A DNA stretch of 64,000 nucleotides. It comes from Sulfitobacter donghicola DSW-25 = KCTC 12864 = JCM 14565. GTDB taxonomy: Bacteria > Pseudomonadota > Alphaproteobacteria > Rhodobacterales > Rhodobacteraceae. Both the position numbers and the translations under genes were made by a program. Shown one piece after another: positions 34,861 through 42,530 of this stretch; position 1 is the first letter of the stretch, and each line of letters starts with the position of its first letter. The notes under the pieces are model-generated. The model searched no databases, had not been told where the DNA came from, and was given only the letters and a program-made list of their open reading frames with translations. The stretch is taken from NCBI RefSeq assembly GCF_000622405.1, contig NZ_JASF01000005.1:2294001-2358000 (forward strand), in the 5' to 3' direction.

Positions 34861-36119
34861 CATTGCAAACGCACCGCCTGTCCAATGGCTTTCGCATCGT
34901 AACAGAACACATGCCGGGGCTGGCCTCGGCCTCGATCGGGGTATGGGTTGGCGCCGGAGGGCGCCACGAAACGCCAGCGCAAAACGGCATCGCCCATTTC
35001 CTAGAGCATATGGCCTTCAAGGGAACCAAAACCCGCACGGCGCTGCAGATTGCCGAAGCGATTGAGGATGTTGGCGGCTATATCAACGCCTATACCTCGC
35101 GCGAAGTGACAGCCTATTACGTGCGCGTGTTGGAAAACGATGTGCCGCTGGGATTGGATGTGATCGCAGATATCCTGCGCAACCCCGTGATGGACGAGTC
35201 CGAGATCGAAGTTGAACGCGGTGTCATCCTTCAGGAAATCGGCCAAGCGTTAGATACCCCCGATGATGTGATTTTCGACTGGCTTCAGGAAAAAGCATAT
35301 CCCGATCAGCCCATGGGCCGCACCATCCTTGGCCCTGCCGAGCGTGTCTCTAGCTTTAACCGGACGGATTTGAACGGGTTCATTGACCAGCATTATGGCC
35401 CAGAACAGATGATCCTGTCTGCCGCTGGTGCGGTGGATCATGACGCGCTGGTGAAAATGGCGGAAAAACTGTTCGGCGATATGAAGCCGAAATCATCCCA
35501 GCTTGCGTTGCCAGCTGTGTTTGCAGGCGGTGAACACCGCCAAAGCAAGGCGCTGGAACAAGCCCATTTTGCACTGGGTTTCGAAAGCCCGGGCTACCGC
35601 GCGGATGATATCTATGTGGCCCAGATTTACGCCTCGGCCCTTGGCGGCGGCATGTCGAGCCGCCTGTTCCAAGAGGTCCGTGAAAACCGCGGCCTGTGTT
35701 ACACGATTTTTGCGCAGGCAGGTGCCTATGCCGATACAGGCATGATGACGGTCTATGCAGGTACCTCGGGGGAGCAATTGCCCGAACTTGCAGGCATCAC
35801 CATCGACGAGATGAAGCGCGCCGCATCCGATATGTCACCCGCCGAGGTGGCGCGCGCGCGCGCGCAGATGAAGGCCGGATTGCTGATGGGACTAGAAAGC
35901 CCGTCGAACCGCGCCGAGCGTTTGGCGCGTCTGATCCAGATTTGGGATCGTATCCCGCCACTGGAGGAAACGATTGCGCAAATTGATGCTGTCACAACAG
36001 GCGATGTGCGTGACTTTGCCGAACGTATGGCCACGACCGCACCCGCCGCGCTGGCGCTTTATGGTCCGGTTGAAAATGCGCCGACCTTGCAGGCGCTAGA
36101 GGCAAGGCGCGCTGCCTGA
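34857..36119 (+). CDS. M16-family zinc peptidase (mitochondrial processing peptidase-like)
   Basis: A 420-residue peptidase with the inverted zinc motif HFLEH at residues 47-51 in GIAHFLEHMAFKGT, and the downstream Glu in EIEVERGVILQEIG as the third ligand. The second half is the inactive M16_C-like domain. The start is GTG, overlapping the thrC stop by 4 bases, so it is coupled. Related genes follow thrC in many alphaproteobacteria. The substrate in bacteria is not known. A GNAT gene is coupled downstream by TGATG. Confidence 0.95.
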   Translation: MTLQTHRLSNGFRIVTEHMPGLASASIGVWVGAGGRHETPAQNGIAHFLEHMAFKGTKTRTALQIAEAIEDVGGYINAYTSREVTAYYVRVLENDVPLGLDVIADILRNPVMDESEIEVERGVILQEIGQALDTPDDVIFDWLQEKAYPDQPMGRTILGPAERVSSFNRTDLNGFIDQHYGPEQMILSAAGAVDHDALVKMAEKLFGDMKPKSSQLALPAVFAGGEHRQSKALEQAHFALGFESPGYRADDIYVAQIYASALGGGMSSRLFQEVRENRGLCYTIFAQAGAYADTGMMTVYAGTSGEQLPELAGITIDEMKRAASDMSPAEVARARAQMKAGLLMGLESPSNRAERLARLIQIWDRIPPLEETIAQIDAVTTGDVRDFAERMATTAPAALALYGPVENAPTLQALEARRAA

Positions 36120-36703
36120 TGTTGTTGGGGCGACGAAAGCTAAAGCTGGAAACCGAGCGGATGACCCTGCGCGCGCCAGCCCATCAGGATTTCAATCCTT
36201 GGGTGGCCTTGCGCAGCGCCAGCCGATCCTTCCTGACCCCATGGGAGCCCTCATGGTCAGAGGAGCATCTAACCCGCAAAGGGTTTTCGAATAGGGTCTA
36301 TTGGGCAAATCGTTCGATCAATGCAGGCACGGCCATGCCTCTGTTTCTGGTGCGGCGCTCGGATCAGACCCTGCTGGGCGCGATTACCTTGGATAACATT
36401 CGCCGTGGGCCTGCCTTGGCTGGGACGCTTGGCTATTGGACGGGTGAGGCGTTTACCCGTCAGGGTTACATGCGTGAAGCCATCGAGACGGTTGTGCATT
36501 ACGCGTTCAACCATCTAGATCTAAGCCGGATTGAGGCGGCTTGCCTGCCCGAAAACACCGCCTCTCGGGGGCTGCTTGAACGCTCGGGTTTTAAATATGA
36601 AGGTGTGGCCCAAAGCTATCTGCAAATTGACGGGCGCTGGCGGACACATGTTCTATATGCCGCGCTGCGGGGCGATCGCCGAGGGAAAACGACCGCCACC
36701 TAA
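36119..36703 (+). CDS. RimJ-like GNAT N-acetyltransferase
   Basis: A 194-residue acetyltransferase. The RimJ/RimL pattern is clear: LETERMTLRAPAHQDF at the N-terminus, GTLGYWTGEAFTRQGYMREA around the acetyl-CoA site, and LSRIEAACLPENTASRGLLE. RimJ acetylates the N-terminus of ribosomal protein S5, but the substrate here is inferred from family only. The ATG overlaps the peptidase stop (TGATG). It converges with the small secreted protein gene. Confidence 0.88.
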   Translation: MLLGRRKLKLETERMTLRAPAHQDFNPWVALRSASRSFLTPWEPSWSEEHLTRKGFSNRVYWANRSINAGTAMPLFLVRRSDQTLLGAITLDNIRRGPALAGTLGYWTGEAFTRQGYMREAIETVVHYAFNHLDLSRIEAACLPENTASRGLLERSGFKYEGVAQSYLQIDGRWRTHVLYAALRGDRRGKTTAT

Positions 36704-36712
36704 GCAGATGGA

Positions 36713-37030
36713 TCAGTTGCGCTTTAGCTGAACATGGCGTTTGCTGCGGCGGTTTTTAGCCCGCAGTGCATTCACAACAGATCTGGTATAGGTGCCCTCA
36801 CGGCCATAAGAACCATGTGTTGGGGACCCGAAGTGGTACCCGTGGCGGTTTTCGCTGAATGAACGGTCGCGTGTGCGTGACCCAAAAACGCTGATGTTAT
36901 TTGACGTGCTCCAAGTGACGCCATTCTGATGATAGGTGATTTTGTTCCCATCAGCCGCTGCAGCGGAGCCAACCAACGCAAGGCCGGCTGTAAGGGTGAT
37001 TGCGGATAATGTCGCGATGATCGGTTTCAT
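36713..37030 (-). CDS. Small secreted basic protein, unknown function
   Basis: A 105-residue protein with a clear Sec signal peptide (MKPIIATLSAITLTAGLAL, cleavage near AAA|ADG). The mature part is polar, rich in Ser, Thr, Asn, Gly, His and Arg, and closes with a basic tail (AKNRRSKRHVQLKRN). There is no Cys. I recognise no family. The ribosome binding site GAAAGGAG-like sequence lies just before the ATG. It stands alone, convergent with the GNAT gene and divergent from the glcD-like gene. An envelope or surface role is a guess from the signal peptide. Confidence 0.7.
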   Translation of the reverse strand: MKPIIATLSAITLTAGLALVGSAAAADGNKITYHQNGVTWSTSNNISVFGSRTRDRSFSENRHGYHFGSPTHGSYGREGTYTRSVVNALRAKNRRSKRHVQLKRN

Positions 37031-37306
37031 AGAAAGCTCCTTTCAAGGGCCTAGTGTTGCTGTGTGTTAATGAGATGGGGGCGAAACCGGCTTTGATCAA
37101 ATGAAATGCCTGTGACAGCTTGTGAGGCGCTCAGAAGCCCAGAGCGGCTTTTCTCGCGAAGGTTCAGGAAAGTTTGAACTTCTTTTGCAACAAGCGATCA
37201 CGCCAGAGCGGGATATATCGTCAGGAAAATGTGTATTTTCTTAGTCGCAGCAGCAAGATTGCGGGTTTTGCTTGCATCCGCTGCAGGGGCATTGGATCAA
37301 AAGAAT
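37031..37306. promoter_or_regulatory. Divergent intergenic region before the GlcD-like gene
   Basis: No gene is supported. The segment should hold promoters for the small secreted protein gene (left) and the oxidase gene (right). It contains a palindrome AAGTT-tg-AACTT (37170-37181), and just before it GTTCA is matched by TGAAC at 37162-37166 and 37175-37179. An in-frame upstream codon at 37229 could extend the oxidase, but that extension has no ribosome binding site of note. Confidence 0.4.
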
Positions 37307-38725
37307 ATGACACATACCCTAAATCCCGCTAGCCCTGATTTTGCCGCAACACTGGCATCCGCATTGCCCGATGGGATCATCGAAACCGCATCGGCAGGTT
37401 ACCTCGAAGAGCCGCGAGGCCGGTTCAAAGGGCAGGCAGGTGTTTTGGCCAAGCCCCGCTCGACCGAGCAGGTCGCGACGTTAATACGGCTCGCCCATGA
37501 GGCGCGGGTCGCTGTGGTGCCTTATGGCGGGGGGACGGGGCTGGTCGGGGGGCAGGTTATGCCCGATGGGCCAACTCCTTTGATCCTCTCGCTGGAGCGC
37601 ATGAATAAGATCAGCGCGATCTATCCAGAGGAAAATGTCTTGGTCGCGCAGGCTGGTGCCATTCTGGCGGATATTCAGACCGCCGCCGAAACAGCAGACC
37701 GGCTGTTCCCGCTGTCGCTCGCCGCTGAGGGAACAGCCCGCATCGGAGGGAACCTCGCCACGAATGCAGGGGGGACAGGTGTTTTGCGCTATGGCAATGC
37801 GCGCGACCTCTGCCTTGGGCTTGAGGCGGTTTTACCAAATGGCGAAATCTGGAACGGGCTGACACGCCTGCGCAAGAACAATACAGGATATGATCTGCGA
37901 CACCTGTTGATTGGTGCCGAGGGGACGTTGGGGGTGATCACGGCCGCTACGCTCAAGCTGTTCGCCCGTCCTGCGGTCACTGGCACGGCTTTGCTGGTTG
38001 TGGATAGCCCCGCGGCGGCGCTGGCTTTGCTGGGCATGGCGCGCAGCCTTTTTGGCGAGATGGTCAGCGCGTTTGAACTGATCCACAAGCAGGGGTTTGA
38101 GTTTCTGAGCGAGACCATGCCAGAGGTGCGCCAGCCCTTTGATACGCCACCAGAATGGAGCGTGCTGATCGAGCTGGGTTTGGCCAAAGGGATGGACCCG
38201 CAAGCGGGGCTGGAAACATTGTTTGAACAGGCGGCTGAGGCGGAATTGGTCACGGACGGTGTGATCGCGCAATCCTCTGCGCAGGCGGCTCGTTTCTGGA
38301 CCATCCGCGAAAGCATCCCCGAAGCGAACAAACGGATCGGGTCAATCTCTAGCCACGATATATCGGTCCCGCTGGGCGCGATCCCGACCTTCATCGCGCA
38401 GGCGGGAGAGACCTTGGCACGGATGGGGGAGTTCAGGATCAACTGTTTTGGACATGTCGGCGACGGGAACCTGCACTATAACGTGTTTGCGCAGGCTGGG
38501 CGCAGCAGATCCGACCACGACAGCCAACGAGACGAGATCAAATCAGCGGTGCATGAACTGGTGGATTCCCTTGGCGGCTCTATCTCGGCTGAACATGGGG
38601 TCGGGCGGTTCAAGGTGTCCGACCTTGAGCGGTTTGCCGACCCCGCCAAGATGGGCGCGATGCGGGCCATCAAAGCAGGGTTAGACCCTCACGGCATCAT
38701 GAACCCTGGTGCTGTGCTGCGTTAA
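37307..38725 (+). CDS. GlcD-like FAD-linked oxidase
   Basis: A 472-residue flavoprotein of the FAD-binding PCMH/VAO family. The FAD-binding loop is [15 protein letters not shown] (about residues 64-78), [17 protein letters not shown] follows, and the C-terminal FAD-linked oxidase domain has [13 protein letters not shown] and [10 protein letters not shown]. Family members oxidise D-lactate, glycolate or D-2-hydroxyglutarate; the substrate cannot be fixed here. GlcE and GlcF partners are absent nearby, favouring a single-subunit D-2-hydroxyacid dehydrogenase. ATG at 37307 is chosen over upstream codons. It overlaps the apt tail by 4 bases. Confidence 0.9.
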   Translation: MTHTLNPASPDFAATLASALPDGIIETASAGYLEEPRGRFKGQAGVLAKPRSTEQVATLIRLAHEARVAVVPYGGGTGLVGGQVMPDGPTPLILSLERMNKISAIYPEENVLVAQAGAILADIQTAAETADRLFPLSLAAEGTARIGGNLATNAGGTGVLRYGNARDLCLGLEAVLPNGEIWNGLTRLRKNNTGYDLRHLLIGAEGTLGVITAATLKLFARPAVTGTALLVVDSPAAALALLGMARSLFGEMVSAFELIHKQGFEFLSETMPEVRQPFDTPPEWSVLIELGLAKGMDPQAGLETLFEQAAEAELVTDGVIAQSSAQAARFWTIRESIPEANKRIGSISSHDISVPLGAIPTFIAQAGETLARMGEFRINCFGHVGDGNLHYNVFAQAGRSRSDHDSQRDEIKSAVHELVDSLGGSISAEHGVGRFKVSDLERFADPAKMGAMRAIKAGLDPHGIMNPGAVLR

Positions 38726-39252
38726 AGCCCGTCAAACTCGCATAGAATTTGAACATCCATCCCCATAGCTTCCAATCGCTTGCGCCCCCCAAGGGCGGGA
38801 AGGTCGATGATAAAGCTGGTCGAGATGATTTCCGCGCCGAGCCGCTCTAGCAGTTTGATGCCTGCTTCGGCAGTGCCCCCCGTGGCAAGAAGGTCGTCGA
38901 CCACCAAAACCTTTTCACCAGCTTGAATGGCGTCATCGTGGATTTCCATCGTCGCCTCGCCGTATTCCAGTTTGTAATCCTGTTGTAAGGTCTTACCAGG
39001 TAGCTTGCCTTTTTTGCGGATCGGCACAAAGCCCACGCTTAGCTGGTGGGCAATTGCGCCGCCCATGATAAAACCACGTGCCTCTAGGCCAACGACCTTG
39101 TCGATGCGGGTCCCTGCGTAGGGGTGGAGCATCTGATCAATCGCCATGCGAAACCCGCGCGGGTCCGAGAATAGGGTTGTCACGTCGCGAAACATAATCC
39201 CTTCGTGGGGGAAGTCGGGGATGGTGCGAATGTAGTCTCTGACGTTTTTCAT
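38722..39252 (-). CDS. apt: Adenine phosphoribosyltransferase
   Basis: A 176-residue purine salvage enzyme making AMP from adenine and PRPP. The PRPP-binding motif [17 protein letters not shown] lies at about residues 120-136; [11 protein letters not shown] and RKKGKLPG are also typical. ATG at 39252 gives the usual length. It overlaps the upstream LysE gene by 4 bases (ATGA). Genes for mtnP and apt lie close together here; MTA phosphorylase releases adenine, which apt recycles, so the grouping makes sense. Confidence 0.96.
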   Translation of the reverse strand: MKNVRDYIRTIPDFPHEGIMFRDVTTLFSDPRGFRMAIDQMLHPYAGTRIDKVVGLEARGFIMGGAIAHQLSVGFVPIRKKGKLPGKTLQQDYKLEYGEATMEIHDDAIQAGEKVLVVDDLLATGGTAEAGIKLLERLGAEIISTSFIIDLPALGGRKRLEAMGMDVQILCEFDGL

Positions 39253-39878
39253 GATGTGCTCCGGCGCAAAGTTGCGGTTAGGACACCCATCGCGATGAGG
39301 GCTCCGCCACCCGCGCGCGTGATCCATACGATAATGTTGGGCCGCGAAATGACACGGCGCAAACGATCTGCTGCCAGCGCATAGGCTAACGCGTTAAGGG
39401 CTGCAAGGGTGACGAAGGTGGCGATCAGGATCGTGAACTGAGGCAGCAGCGCTGCATCCGGGCGAATAAACTGCGGTACAAAAGCGATGAAGAACGCGAT
39501 GCTTTTGGGGTTCAGCGCGGTCACCGCTGCGGTGTGGCCAAAAACCCGTGACGCGGTGATGTCATCGGCCTGTGGCATGTCTAGCCCGCTGGTAGGGGCC
39601 GAGCGGATCAGTTTGACGCCTAGATAAATCAAATAGGCCGCCCCGACCCATTTCAACGCGGTGAACAAGGTAGCCGAGGCCAACACCAGCGCGCCCAGCC
39701 CCGCCAATGAGGCCGACATCGCCGCCAGATCCCCCAAAGCAACACCCGCAGCCGAAGCAACCGCCACCGAGCGCCCTTTGGACAGGGCATAGCTAAGCAC
39801 TAATAAAACTGTGGGGCCAGGGATCAGAAGCAGCGCCAGAGAGGCCGCTGCAAAGGTGAGCCAAAGATCAAAGGACAT
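39249..39878 (-). CDS. LysE-family amino acid exporter
   Basis: A 209-residue inner-membrane protein with about six helices. The family signature is near the N-terminus: [20 protein letters not shown] (about residues 17-36), and [16 protein letters not shown] follows in the middle. LysE/RhtB proteins export amino acids or related small molecules; the substrate is unknown. It lies between a DUF2927 gene (10 bases upstream) and apt (4-base overlap), so it belongs to the mtnP-apt transcript. Confidence 0.9.
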   Translation of the reverse strand: MSFDLWLTFAAASLALLLIPGPTVLLVLSYALSKGRSVAVASAAGVALGDLAAMSASLAGLGALVLASATLFTALKWVGAAYLIYLGVKLIRSAPTSGLDMPQADDITASRVFGHTAAVTALNPKSIAFFIAFVPQFIRPDAALLPQFTILIATFVTLAALNALAYALAADRLRRVISRPNIIVWITRAGGGALIAMGVLTATLRRSTS

Positions 39879-39888
39879 AGGGAAACTT

Positions 39889-40548
39889 TCAGTGAGGGGG
39901 GTAGTGGCGGATCAGCGCAAGTTTGTCTTGTTCGCCAAGGGTTTTCAAGCTGTTGTCAGCGTTCTGCGAGAAGATTGATCTGCTTTGATAATATGGGTTT
40001 TCGATATCGGTGAGCAGGCCCAAAGCTTGGGTGATTTCCTCTAGCATAACGGATTCATATTGCCGGATGGTCATGGTGCGCGACAGGGCGATTGAGGCGC
40101 CAATAATCCTGCTGCCCTCCACATCCAGCGCGGTAATTGCATTGGCCATTCGAAGCCCGTGCAACAGGTGGTCTGGCCCAAGGTTGATCGTCTCGCTTCG
40201 GGCCACATCCAATAGATGAATGGCGATGTCTGGGTCGTCTGCTGTTTGCCGCAATGAAACCCCCATATCCACAGCGTTGAGGTGCTGCAACGCGCGCACC
40301 ACTGCGGCCTCGGCGCGTTTAATTTTGCCGCCTAGAAAAGGCTTGTCGCGCTGGACAATGCCAACAGTGATCTCGCGCGATTGCCAATGGTAGAAGGGTT
40401 TTGCGCAGGGTTGATCCTGCGGGGCTGCGCAAGCGACGAGCCTGTAAAACGCCTCCTGCGTGAGGGGGCCGTCACTGATAACTGCATCCTGCGCCGCCAA
40501 TGGAAAGGCAGCGCAGCATAGGGCCGCAGCGAGGCGGCGCGCGGTCAG
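39889..40548 (-). CDS. DUF2927 protein, probable CTG start and signal peptide
   Basis: About 219 residues. The segments WQSREITVGIVQRD and AVVRALQHLNAVDMG match the DUF2927 family, secreted proteins of unknown function. The first in-frame ATG/GTG/TTG-type codon is TTG at 40500, which would omit an N-terminal hydrophobic stretch. Reading back to CTG at 40546-40548 adds LTARRLAAALCCAAFPLA, a plausible signal peptide cleaved before AQDA. That CTG overlaps the mtnP stop TGA as CTGA, mirroring ATGA/GTGA couplings elsewhere in the window, and AGGGCGGG lies just upstream. The start is therefore inferred, not certain. A LysE gene follows. Confidence 0.7.
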   Translation of the reverse strand: MTARRLAAALCCAAFPLAAQDAVISDGPLTQEAFYRLVACAAPQDQPCAKPFYHWQSREITVGIVQRDKPFLGGKIKRAEAAVVRALQHLNAVDMGVSLRQTADDPDIAIHLLDVARSETINLGPDHLLHGLRMANAITALDVEGSRIIGASIALSRTMTIRQYESVMLEEITQALGLLTDIENPYYQSRSIFSQNADNSLKTLGEQDKLALIRHYPPH

Positions 40549-41417
40549 AGGACCCGCCCTGCAACAGCGTCTAGTTTTGCCACCAGCGCGGGATCGCGTG
40601 CATCTGGCTGGGTCATCACAGCGAATTCTAGCGCGCGGTCGCAGCCATGGGGACAGGGCGCGCGCTCAGCGCCCAACAGGGCGGGAAGACGGGCGACCAG
40701 ATCGCGTGCGTTGGCGGCGTTGCCCTGTAATGTTTTAATGATTTCAGTGACATCGACCTCGCCGTGGTCAGGGTGCCAGCTGTCGTAATCGGTGATCATC
40801 GCGACGGAGGCATAGCAGAGCTCCGCCTCGCGGGCGAGCTTGGCCTCGGGCATATTGGTCATGCCGATCACATCCGCGCCCCAGCTGTTGCGGTACATTT
40901 TGCTTTCGGCGAGAGTGGAAAACTGCGGGCCTTCCATGGCCAGATAGGTGCCGCCACGGTGCACGTTCACCCCCGCCGCGCGGGCGGCGGTTTCGCAGGC
41001 ATCCGACAGGCGCGGGCAGGTGGGGTGGGCGACGCTCACATGGGCCACACAGCCTGTGCCAAAGAAGGATTTTTCGCGCGCAAATGTGCGGTCAATGAAC
41101 TGATCTACAACAACAAAATCACCGGGCGCCATTTCTTCGCGAAAGGACCCACAGGCGGAAACCGAGATCACATCAGTGCAGCCTAGACGTTTGAGCGCGT
41201 CGATATTGGCGCGGTAGGGCACGGTGGTGGGCGTGTGCACATGGCCGCGTCCGTGGCGCGGCAAAAAGGCCATCTCGATCCCCTCTAGCGTGCCTGTCAG
41301 GATCGCATCAGAAGGCGCCCCCCAAGGCGTTTCCACAGTGGTCCATTCAGCGCCTTCAAGACCCTCAATATCATAAATGCCAGAGCCGCCGATTACAGCG
41401 ATTTTCGTCGAAGTCAT
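40545..41417 (-). CDS. mtnP: S-methyl-5'-thioadenosine phosphorylase
   Basis: A 290-residue enzyme splitting methylthioadenosine to adenine and methylthioribose 1-phosphate. The N-terminal GGSGIYDIEGLEG, the phosphate-site FLPRHGRGH and the substrate region YLAMEGPQFSTLAESKMYR are typical MTAP signatures, and IGMTNMPEAKLAREAE follows. ATG at 41417 has AAAGGA about 8 bases upstream. It is the first gene of a minus-strand group, DUF2927-LysE-apt following. Periodic GTGCAC repeats lie 93-144 bases upstream. Confidence 0.96.
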   Translation of the reverse strand: MTSTKIAVIGGSGIYDIEGLEGAEWTTVETPWGAPSDAILTGTLEGIEMAFLPRHGRGHVHTPTTVPYRANIDALKRLGCTDVISVSACGSFREEMAPGDFVVVDQFIDRTFAREKSFFGTGCVAHVSVAHPTCPRLSDACETAARAAGVNVHRGGTYLAMEGPQFSTLAESKMYRNSWGADVIGMTNMPEAKLAREAELCYASVAMITDYDSWHPDHGEVDVTEIIKTLQGNAANARDLVARLPALLGAERAPCPHGCDRALEFAVMTQPDARDPALVAKLDAVAGRVL

Positions 41418-41915
41418 GGGATGTCCTTTTGTCGAGCCTGACCCAAAGGTGGCGCGCAGGGGGGCGGAATGCAACCACACATTTGCGTGGGATTAGGGTG
41501 TCACATGTTGTGCACCGACTGTGCACCGCGCGTACACGGGCAAGTGCACAGGTAAGTGCATAGGCGGGTTTTAGTTTTCAGGGCCGAGGACACCCGTGAT
41601 GTTCGGAGTTTTTGAAAAAACTCGGCTGGCCGCGAGAGATTTTGCTGTCGTTCATCGCTTCGCGAGACATGACCGCCCGCAGCCCTAAGCGGATTTGGTA
41701 AATTTACATATTAGGCTGAACGCGACCTTTCGGGGAACACCTGAAAATGTTGCATGATGCACGAATGGCCGGTTCGGCAAAGCCGCGCTGCGGCGTGGCC
41801 TGTTTCAGTCAAGGTAGTGTTTGGGCCGCTTGCATCAACGGAAAAGTTATCAACTTTGCATTGTGCTTCGGACAGGAAATCCTAACCTCCAAAAAAGAAA
41901 AAAGGAGCCGTTCGA
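41418..41915. other. Long intergenic region between mtnP and glutaredoxin genes
   Basis: About 500 bases without a supported gene, unusual in such a dense region. It holds five phased GTGCAC-type hexamers (41510-41561) and an A/T-rich hairpin GAGTTTTT-ga-AAAAACTC (41606-41623). The open frames here are short, overlap each other and show no motifs. The right side carries the glutaredoxin promoter and its ribosome binding site (AAAGGAG, about 41899-41905). Confidence 0.5.
41510..41561. repeat. Five phased GTGCAC-like hexamers
   Basis: Hexamers start at 41510 (GTGCAC), 41521 (GTGCAC), 41532 (GTACAC), 41544 (GTGCAC) and 41556 (GTGCAT), spaced 11, 11, 12 and 12 bases, about one turn of the DNA helix. 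They are not in a recognisable gene. They could be a cooperative binding array upstream of mtnP. Confidence 0.75.
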
Positions 41916-42185
41916 ATGCCCAAGGCTATTTTGTATCGCATGGACCTACCGAACTATACATGTGGGTATGGGACGGCGGCCCGTGATCTATTGCGACAAC
42001 AAAACTATGACATTGAAGAGCACATCTTGCGAACACGGCGGGAAACCGATGCGTTCAAAGACAAGCACCACATCACAACGACGCCTCTCATCTTCATTGA
42101 TGGGGCAAAGATTGGTGGCTTCACCGATCTAAAGAAACATCTCAAGGCTAAAAAGCCGAATACAAAGCGCTTTTGGAAACGCTGA
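41916..42185 (+). CDS. Glutaredoxin-like protein with CGYG active site
   Basis: An 89-residue thioredoxin-fold protein. The N-terminal strand KAILYRMDLP leads to YTCGYG (Cys16), where classical glutaredoxins have CPYC and monothiol ones CGFS; TTPLIFIDGAKIGGFTDL is the conserved cis-Pro and glutathione-binding part. It therefore looks like a monothiol glutaredoxin-like protein that keeps only the first Cys. A GGAG site lies about 8 bases before the ATG. It ends in a basic tail (KKPNTKRFWKR). A SulP transporter gene follows after 345 bases. Confidence 0.85.
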   Translation: MPKAILYRMDLPNYTCGYGTAARDLLRQQNYDIEEHILRTRRETDAFKDKHHITTTPLIFIDGAKIGGFTDLKKHLKAKKPNTKRFWKR

Positions 42186-42530
42186 TTTGAGGTGGCCAAT
42201 GTCCGCTGTGCGGGCTGCGCCTGCAGAATTTTGAGCGGCTATTGAACGGCGGCTCTGGGCCGTTCATGCGGCATTCCAAAGGCCCCTTCCTACACTAAGC
42301 AACCGCTTTGCTCTTTCCTGCTCCGTTACGAGAGTTGGTGTAACTTTATGATGCTCAGGGATCGGATGCGCTCATTTTCCCGCCGTTTGCGTGTGGTGGG
42401 GATCACATTGTGCATCGGGACGCGTTTGGCCACAGGCGGGGTTTGCACTTTGGGGGTATTGTTGGTATCGGGCGGCAACGCGTTTTGACGCAGAACCCAA
42501 GCCTTATCATTGATCAGACAGGATGCCCTT
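42186..42530. other. Intergenic region between glutaredoxin and SulP genes
   Basis: A 345-base region with no well-supported gene. A 46-codon plus-strand frame at 42348-42488 has a basic N-terminus and a hydrophobic second half but no clear ribosome binding site. A minus-strand frame (42577-42326, 83 codons) gives a basic, Pro- and Asn-rich peptide and runs into the SulP gene. Neither can be chosen from sequence alone. AGGA at about 42519 serves the SulP start. Confidence 0.4.

Noticed and set aside
42348..42488. A 46-codon plus-strand frame with a hydrophobic second half
   Set aside because: No good ribosome binding site and a competing frame on the other strand; left as uncertain intergenic content.
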